Below are positions 18,901 through 22,935 of a stretch of DNA of 22,935 bases, one piece after another; within the stretch, counting starts at the first letter, position 1, and every line of letters starts with the position of its first letter. A program made the position numbers and the translations under genes. Under the pieces are notes generated by a model that saw only the letters and a list, made by a program, of their open reading frames with translations, was not told where the DNA came from and searched no databases. Source of the DNA: Gracilaria caudata. Taxonomy: Eukaryota > Rhodophyta > Florideophyceae > Gracilariales > Gracilariaceae. The stretch lies in the NCBI GenBank assembly GCA_030374735.1, contig JASCIV010000361.1:1-22935 (forward strand), in the 5' to 3' direction.

Positions 18901-20330
18901 GTGGTTAACCGTATCTCCTTGCCTCACCCCCACATCTCTATCCCATCGACACTGCACCTAATCCCTACGACGCTCACTCATCTCTGTCTTGAGTCAAAGG
19001 AGTCAAAGCTCCCCCTCCGCATTCTGCACGGTCAAACTCTCGTGCGCCACACCTGGTCTCCCACCGCCTCCGCCCCTAAAGCCGAGTGAATGCCGCATCA
19101 TATTCAGCATGATCTTCTGGTGCCTTCCACTCCTTACGATCCAATTACATCCGTCCTCACTTCTGGCCATCGCTGCCATCCCACCAATGACCATTATCAT
19201 TTCCGCTCCGCAGATGGAAACCGGGTGAAAAGATTACCCTGTTATTTCGTTCATCGAAAACGTCAACCCGTTTCCACGTCGCCCGAATGCGGCGGAGAAC
19301 TTCATTCCCGTCGATGTTCGCTTCCGGAAACAAATTTATGCTTCTCCTATTCACATGCCGTCCGTGACTCCAGCACCTTCGTGGAAGCAAGTCGCTTTTA
19401 AACGTCACGTGTACATGCTCGCACCAAGTGTGCTTCTTGGAAACCCCTATGGAACCTACGTACGGATCACTCCGCAGCCTTCAGATTCCCCTTGCTACAC
19501 CCTCACACCGTCCTTTGCACCGTCAGCGCAACTACCTAACCTGAAAGAACACTTAACTGCCGTCGATTGCGTTTGATCAGAACTAAGCAGCAAACCGTAC
19601 ACTGCGCAGACGTTTTCCAGTGCCACAACGTCCCCAGCTCCATCAAAGACTGAGCATGGCTCGACACCTTGACCCCCGATGTCGGTTCCGCGTCCGAAGT
19701 CAAGATGCCCGTCGCACCCCGTTGACCAGAGTGAAAAAAGAGACTGAAATCGCCCCAGTCCCGTCTCCCACATTTACACCGCAACGCACTAAGCCTGACT
19801 TTGACACATTTGACTCTTCTGCAACACCCTCTAAATTTACGTCTCCTCACTAGGTGAAAATGATGGACAGCCATCGAATCCTCTCTGTGAAGACCAATGT
19901 GAGAACGAACACCAACTCCTGAAATTAAGCAAAACAGCAGCATCGCTGAAAAATAGAAACCCTTCCAGACCTGCGTACAATCTCTGTGAGTGATCGTGCA
20001 GCAAAGTATAATTTTGTGATGATAGCGAGCTCGGATTCACGGTCACTTTCCTATGTTCAAGATAAGTTTGAGGATAAATGACGTTTCTCCGTGGAAGAAG
20101 GCATTAGCACAAATATCTTGGACGCACTCTGTTCATCGTCTACTGAGCCAGAAGAGTATTGTGATTTTGTGAAGTAATGTATGTTTGCGGTTTGCCATGA
20201 AAGCTCGACGAGCCACTCGCCTCTCTCGTACTGCAGCGATTCCGATGCGCTCACGTCCTCGGTTTGCGAGCAATCTATGCAATCTATGTCCAACACCAAC
20301 TCGGGCGCGGCAGACGGCACGCATATCTAA
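18901..20330 (+). other. Region of broken coding-like segments, unidentified (decayed or spliced gene)
   Basis: The clearest part is 19229-19576, open for 115 codons without an initial ATG, with protein-like composition (ENVNPFPRRPNAAENFIPVD, FKRHVYMLAPSVLLGNPYGT). It continues in frame past TGA for about 31 more codons. Neighbouring pieces in other frames also look coding: about 19060-19210 (HTWSPTASAPKAE), 19715-19850 (KKETEIAPVPSPTFTP), and 20091-20330 (GISTNILDALCSSSTEPEEY), a Ser/Asp-rich end with one TAA at 20175. The shifts could be frameshifts in a pseudogene or exon joins, but no consistent GT-AG set was worked out. The minus strand also has ORFs here, notably 20057-20320 (87 codons, start near the GC-rich region), so the true strand is uncertain. 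Confidence 0.3.
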
Positions 20331-21154
20331 CGTGGGACAAAAATCGTAGCGCGCGAGAGACAGAATGCCCTAACGCACAGCCAGGACAGAAATAGCGACC
20401 GGGTTGCGTCGTAACGCGCGTTGAGCTGTTGCAAGTACATCGGCATCGAAATGCAACGCATAGCGACGAGACTGTACGATGCGTCGCACATGGTGAAGCG
20501 CGTGGAGCGCGGCGGCGATGTGGAGCGCGGCCGCGATCCGATCTGACTCGACGCTCCGCTTGCCGCAGATCGCTTGCTCGCAGCAGCAGAGGATCAAATG
20601 CGCGCGGCACGGGTGGCACACAAAGCGGCAGCGCGTAATGCACCGGCGCGCGGTGCACACACGCGCATGCCGCACGCACGAAAACACGCAGCGCGCTGCG
20701 CGCACGCGCGCGCAACGAATGGCCACGCATCGGCGCGCAAAGTGTCGAATGTGATCTCCTCGCGGTGTGCCAAGTGCGCAGCAAAAAATCTGCCGGCGCG
20801 CAAAGCGCAGCTACTGTGCGAAAAATCGGCCGATTTGAGGCGCACAAAAAAATATCGCACGGCGCGCGCGTCGGTCGCATCGCCAATGAGCGCGGCGTGC
20901 ACACGCGCCAAGATATTTTGGCGCGGCGCGCTGCTGCGCGCGCGCGGTTGGGGCGCGTCGTTTCGCGCGCAGCCACACAGCCGACGCAGCGCTGATATAT
21001 GCCATCCATTTCGCGCGAGCCAAATCGCGCGCTGTACAAAGCGCGCCTTCGTGCTCGTCGCGTCCTGCCATTGACATCCGTCTTCGTCGCGCCCATCGCG
21101 CGCTCGCATTGTATTGCGCTCCAACGCCCTGTCTGTCGGGCGTTCGCATAGAAA
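20331..21154 (+). promoter_or_regulatory. GC-rich, GCGC-dense region upstream of the ARID gene
   Basis: Base composition changes abruptly near 20.33 kb to sequence dense in GCGC, CGCGCG and GCGCGCAAAG-like strings. Many long overlapping frames exist on both strands, all Arg/Ala/Cys/His-rich, which is what such composition produces. No domain is recognisable in any of them. It is best read as the 5' flank and leader of the ARID gene, possibly a bidirectional promoter with the minus-strand ORF at 20057-20320. No TATA box was seen. Confidence 0.45.
21123..21144 (+). promoter_or_regulatory. Hairpin 11 bases before the ARID start codon
   Basis: AACGCCC (21123-21129) and GGGCGTT (21138-21144) form a perfect 7-bp GC-rich stem around TGTCTGTC. 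If transcribed it would sit in the 5' leader immediately before GAAAATGC and could slow initiation. It may equally be chance in GC-rich sequence. Confidence 0.4.
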
Positions 21155-22570
21155 ATGCAGCCCTCCACGGCCGCCGCGTACTACCCGCGCTACGGCGCCA
21201 TGCCGCCCGCGCCGCCACCGCCCGCCGCGCGCGCGTATCTGGCGCCGCCGCCTCCGCCGCCACCGCCCACCTCCTTCCACATGTACGCGCCCTCCGCGTC
21301 ATACGCGCCGCAATCGCCGTACATGCTATCCGTATCAGCCGCGCCGCCGCCGCCGCCCGCCGCCTCGCCCTTCGCGTCGCCGCCGCTACCGCTGCCCGCG
21401 CACGTGCAGCTGTTACCGCCGTTCGTCACGCCACCGCCGCCGCCATCACTGGCGCCGCCGTCGCTGCCCGCGCAGCCCGCCGCGCACCACAATCCGCATC
21501 TGTCGCCGTTTGTGCCGCACAAGGCGCTGCTCGAACGTGATGCGTTCTACGCGCGCTTGCACGCGTTCCGCGAGTCGATAGCACAGCCCATTCAACGATT
21601 GCCCACGCTGGGTTTCAAGGAACTCGATCTGTGGGTATTGTACAACGAGGTCACCAAACGCAACGGCATCGACGCCGTCATCGCCAACAAACAGTGGAAA
21701 GAAGTAGCTGAAGCATTGCAACTGCCCAGTTCGTGTACCGATTCTGGATTCCGACTGCGTCTGCACTACAAAAAGTATCTGCACGCATTTGAGCGCAAGT
21801 ACTTCACACCACTCTCCACCGCGCCCTGTCACACCTCCACGGCTGCCGCTGCCACCACCCCCACCACCGGCGCTTCCACAAAGAGCACGCGCACCTCCAG
21901 CGCCGTCGCCAGCGCCGCCGGCAAGAAACGCGTCAGCGCCGCTGCCAACGCCGCTGCCAACGCCGCTGCCAACGCCGCCGCGGCAGTGGCCGCCGTGGAA
22001 ACGGGCTCCACGGGCTCGGGCGCCACCACCGTGGGCGCCGACGACAACGACAACCTGTCCGTCGCGTCCACGCCCGCGTCGCGCGCCGCCGCACGCAAAC
22101 GACTCAACGCGCCGCCGTCCGCATCGCCGCCGCCGCCGCCGCCGCCGCGCGTGGCGTCGCCCATCCACAAACGACGCGCGCGCGCGCTGGGCACCACCGG
22201 TGTGGGCTGCGCGAAGCGTGAGCGGCGCGTGGCGGCGCCGGACTTTTCGGTGCTGGCGCGCGCGTCGCTGCAGCGCTATGCGCGCGTGTATGATGTGCGC
22301 GCGCGCGGCGGCGCGATGAGGGGGGTCGGCAAGGAGGCGCGCGCGCATGATGCGCGCGGTGAGCGCGGTAGTAGGGGGGAGGAGGAGGAGGAGCTGGCGG
22401 AGGCGGAGGGTGAGGACGCGGATACTGAGGGCGTGGACGAAACGCGTGAGGAGGAACGGGAGAGGCGACGGTTGGCTAAACGCGTGGCGAGACACTTCTC
22501 GCGCACGCCGTTGCTCGCCGATGAGACCGAGACGCTGCTGCGCTTCATCCGCGCCGTGAGGAGACGCTGA
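21155..22570 (+). CDS. ARID/BRIGHT-domain protein, Pro-rich N-terminus, Ala-rich and acidic/basic C-terminus
   Basis: The gene is an intronless 471-codon ORF; ATG 21155 is preceded by the A-rich context GCATAGAAAA. Residues 1-120 are Pro/Ala/Tyr-rich low-complexity sequence with runs of up to eight prolines. Residues about 127-217 form an ARID domain: ERDAFYARLHAFRES, then KELDLWVLYNEVTKRNGID, KQWKEVAEALQL and FRLRLHYKKYLHAFERKYF. This matches the ELDLxxLYxxV, W..V, and LR..Y...L..FE landmarks. ARID domains bind DNA, often AT-rich, in chromatin-remodelling subunits and transcription factors. Residues 225-300 are Ala/Thr/Ser-rich with a tandem repeat; then follow a short acidic patch (DDNDN), another Pro run, basic patches (HKRRARA) that could be nuclear localisation signals, a Glu-rich segment and a basic C-terminus (LLRFIRAVRRR). 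It has no ELM/PHD/LXR-type partner domain that I can see. The GC content is much higher than in the transposon genes to the left. Confidence 0.85.
   Translation: MQPSTAAAYYPRYGAMPPAPPPPAARAYLAPPPPPPPPTSFHMYAPSASYAPQSPYMLSVSAAPPPPPAASPFASPPLPLPAHVQLLPPFVTPPPPPSLAPPSLPAQPAAHHNPHLSPFVPHKALLERDAFYARLHAFRESIAQPIQRLPTLGFKELDLWVLYNEVTKRNGIDAVIANKQWKEVAEALQLPSSCTDSGFRLRLHYKKYLHAFERKYFTPLSTAPCHTSTAAAATTPTTGASTKSTRTSSAVASAAGKKRVSAAANAAANAAANAAAAVAAVETGSTGSGATTVGADDNDNLSVASTPASRAAARKRLNAPPSASPPPPPPPRVASPIHKRRARALGTTGVGCAKRERRVAAPDFSVLARASLQRYARVYDVRARGGAMRGVGKEARAHDARGERGSRGEEEEELAEAEGEDADTEGVDETREEERERRRLAKRVARHFSRTPLLADETETLLRFIRAVRRR
21938..21973 (+). repeat. Three tandem copies of a 12-bp unit in the ARID gene
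   Basis: GCCGCTGCCAAC is repeated exactly at 21938, 21950 and 21962, encoding Ala-Ala-Ala-Asn three times before a further Ala run. Unit length keeps the frame, so copy number could vary between strains without breaking the gene. Confidence 0.9.
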
Positions 22571-22703
22571 TGCGCGCGGGCGCGTGTGCGAGTGGGCCGT
22601 GTTGCGGGTGCGTGATGCGCGAAAAACAACCGAAAAAAAAGGAAGATCACATTTTTTTTGCGGCGCTGTGAGATTCACTGCTCTGCTCTGTGCTGCGCTG
22701 GCA
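22571..22703 (+). other. 3' flank of the ARID gene
   Basis: The run AACCGAAAAAAAAGG and a T-run (about 22653-22660) follow the stop codon by 60 to 90 bases and may contain 3' end signals. No AATAAA was seen. Confidence 0.3.
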
Positions 22704-22871
22704 ATGGCAGCGCAGACGCTCCCTCTGCGCGCACCTCCCAATTATGTGATCCGTCGCGCCTCATCCCTCCTCCTCGAACCTCCTCCTCCTCCTCCTCCTC
22801 ACCCTTCTCGTCCTGCATCCGCCGCCCCCATCCCCCCCCTCCCCATCACCGTCACGCCCATCGCGCCATGA
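22704..22871 (+). other. Short Pro-rich ORF, possible upstream ORF or 5' exon of the next gene
   Basis: ATG 22704-22706 to TGA 22869-22871 gives 55 residues with a run of Pro from CCT repeats. Its stop overlaps the ATG at 22868 as ATGA, the arrangement that couples an upstream ORF to the next reading frame. It could also be the first exon of a gene whose splice site lies before the stop. Confidence 0.3.
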
Positions 22872-22935
22872 CCCCCGCCTCCGTCGCCGCCTTCTGCGCG
22901 CCCGCCCCCCTGCACCGCGTCCCCGCGTCGGGGGC
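22868..22935 (+). CDS. Possible start of a downstream gene, cut by the window end
   Basis: From ATG 22868-22870 the frame is open to the last base (MTPASVAAFCAPAPLHRV ...). The composition is Ala/Pro-rich like the ARID protein's ends, but 22 codons in GC-rich DNA prove nothing. It is listed because it overlaps the preceding short ORF at ATGA. Confidence 0.25.
   Translation, partial: MTPASVAAFCAPAPLHRVPASG

Noticed and set aside
20284..21540. Several long overlapping ORFs of 140-294 codons on both strands upstream of and within the ARID gene
   Set aside because: All are Arg/Ala/Cys/His-rich by-products of GCGC-dense sequence, overlap each other in most frames and show no domain.
21446..22741. 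A 431-codon minus-strand ORF opposite the ARID gene
   Set aside because: It is antisense to a recognisable ARID domain; its Gly/Arg/Ala composition follows from the GC-rich sense codons.
1..22935. CRISPR arrays, bacterial operons, rRNA or tRNA genes
   Set aside because: No regularly spaced repeats, no Shine-Dalgarno-led gene clusters, and no cloverleaf or rRNA signatures were seen; the gene content is eukaryotic.

Overview
The window is eukaryotic nuclear DNA, about 20 kb of it made of transposable elements nested in and broken by one another, followed by a GC-rich single-copy region that starts near 20.3 kb. The evidence for this is PIF/Harbinger, pogo-type (DDE_1) and Ty1/copia-type proteins, 3-bp TTA/TAA and 2-bp TA target duplications, and an intronless ARID-domain gene. 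The host cannot be named from this sequence. An intron-poor, repeat-rich eukaryote such as a red alga or oomycete would fit, but that is a guess.

Layout. 1-3.2 kb: a PIF/Harbinger transposase on the plus strand, one continuous frame with three stops, facing an intact Myb/SANT-like coiled-coil protein on the minus strand that looks like the usual Harbinger partner. 4.3-10.95 kb: a Ty1/copia-type element bounded by two related repeats of about 211 bp. It keeps the integrase C-terminus, reverse transcriptase and RNase H on the plus strand. A long decayed ORF on the minus strand fills the space between RNase H and the right repeat. Two related elements of 883 and 857 bp (TG...CA ends, 5-bp target duplications, solo-LTR-like) have landed in the pol gene and in the antisense ORF. 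11.1-11.8 kb: a MITE with TTA duplications. 12.3-14.0 kb: a decayed pogo-type transposase on the minus strand. 14.3-15.1 kb: a second TTA MITE with a 21-bp perfect hairpin. 15.25-17.96 kb: a three-level nest, with a TAA-flanked MITE holding a TTA-flanked MITE holding a TA-flanked pogo-type transposon whose transposase has two in-frame TGA stops. 18.9-20.3 kb: weak coding-like segments of unknown origin. 20.3-22.6 kb: a GC-rich upstream region and a 471-residue Pro/Ala-rich ARID protein, then the start of a possible further gene at the right edge.

How it fits together. The four MITE-like elements share a terminal G(A/G)GCAT motif and 3-bp TTA/TAA duplications, so a PIF/Harbinger system like the transposase plus Myb pair at the left end is the plausible mobiliser. 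The insertions can be ordered by nesting. Nothing suggests that the transposon genes cooperate with the ARID gene.
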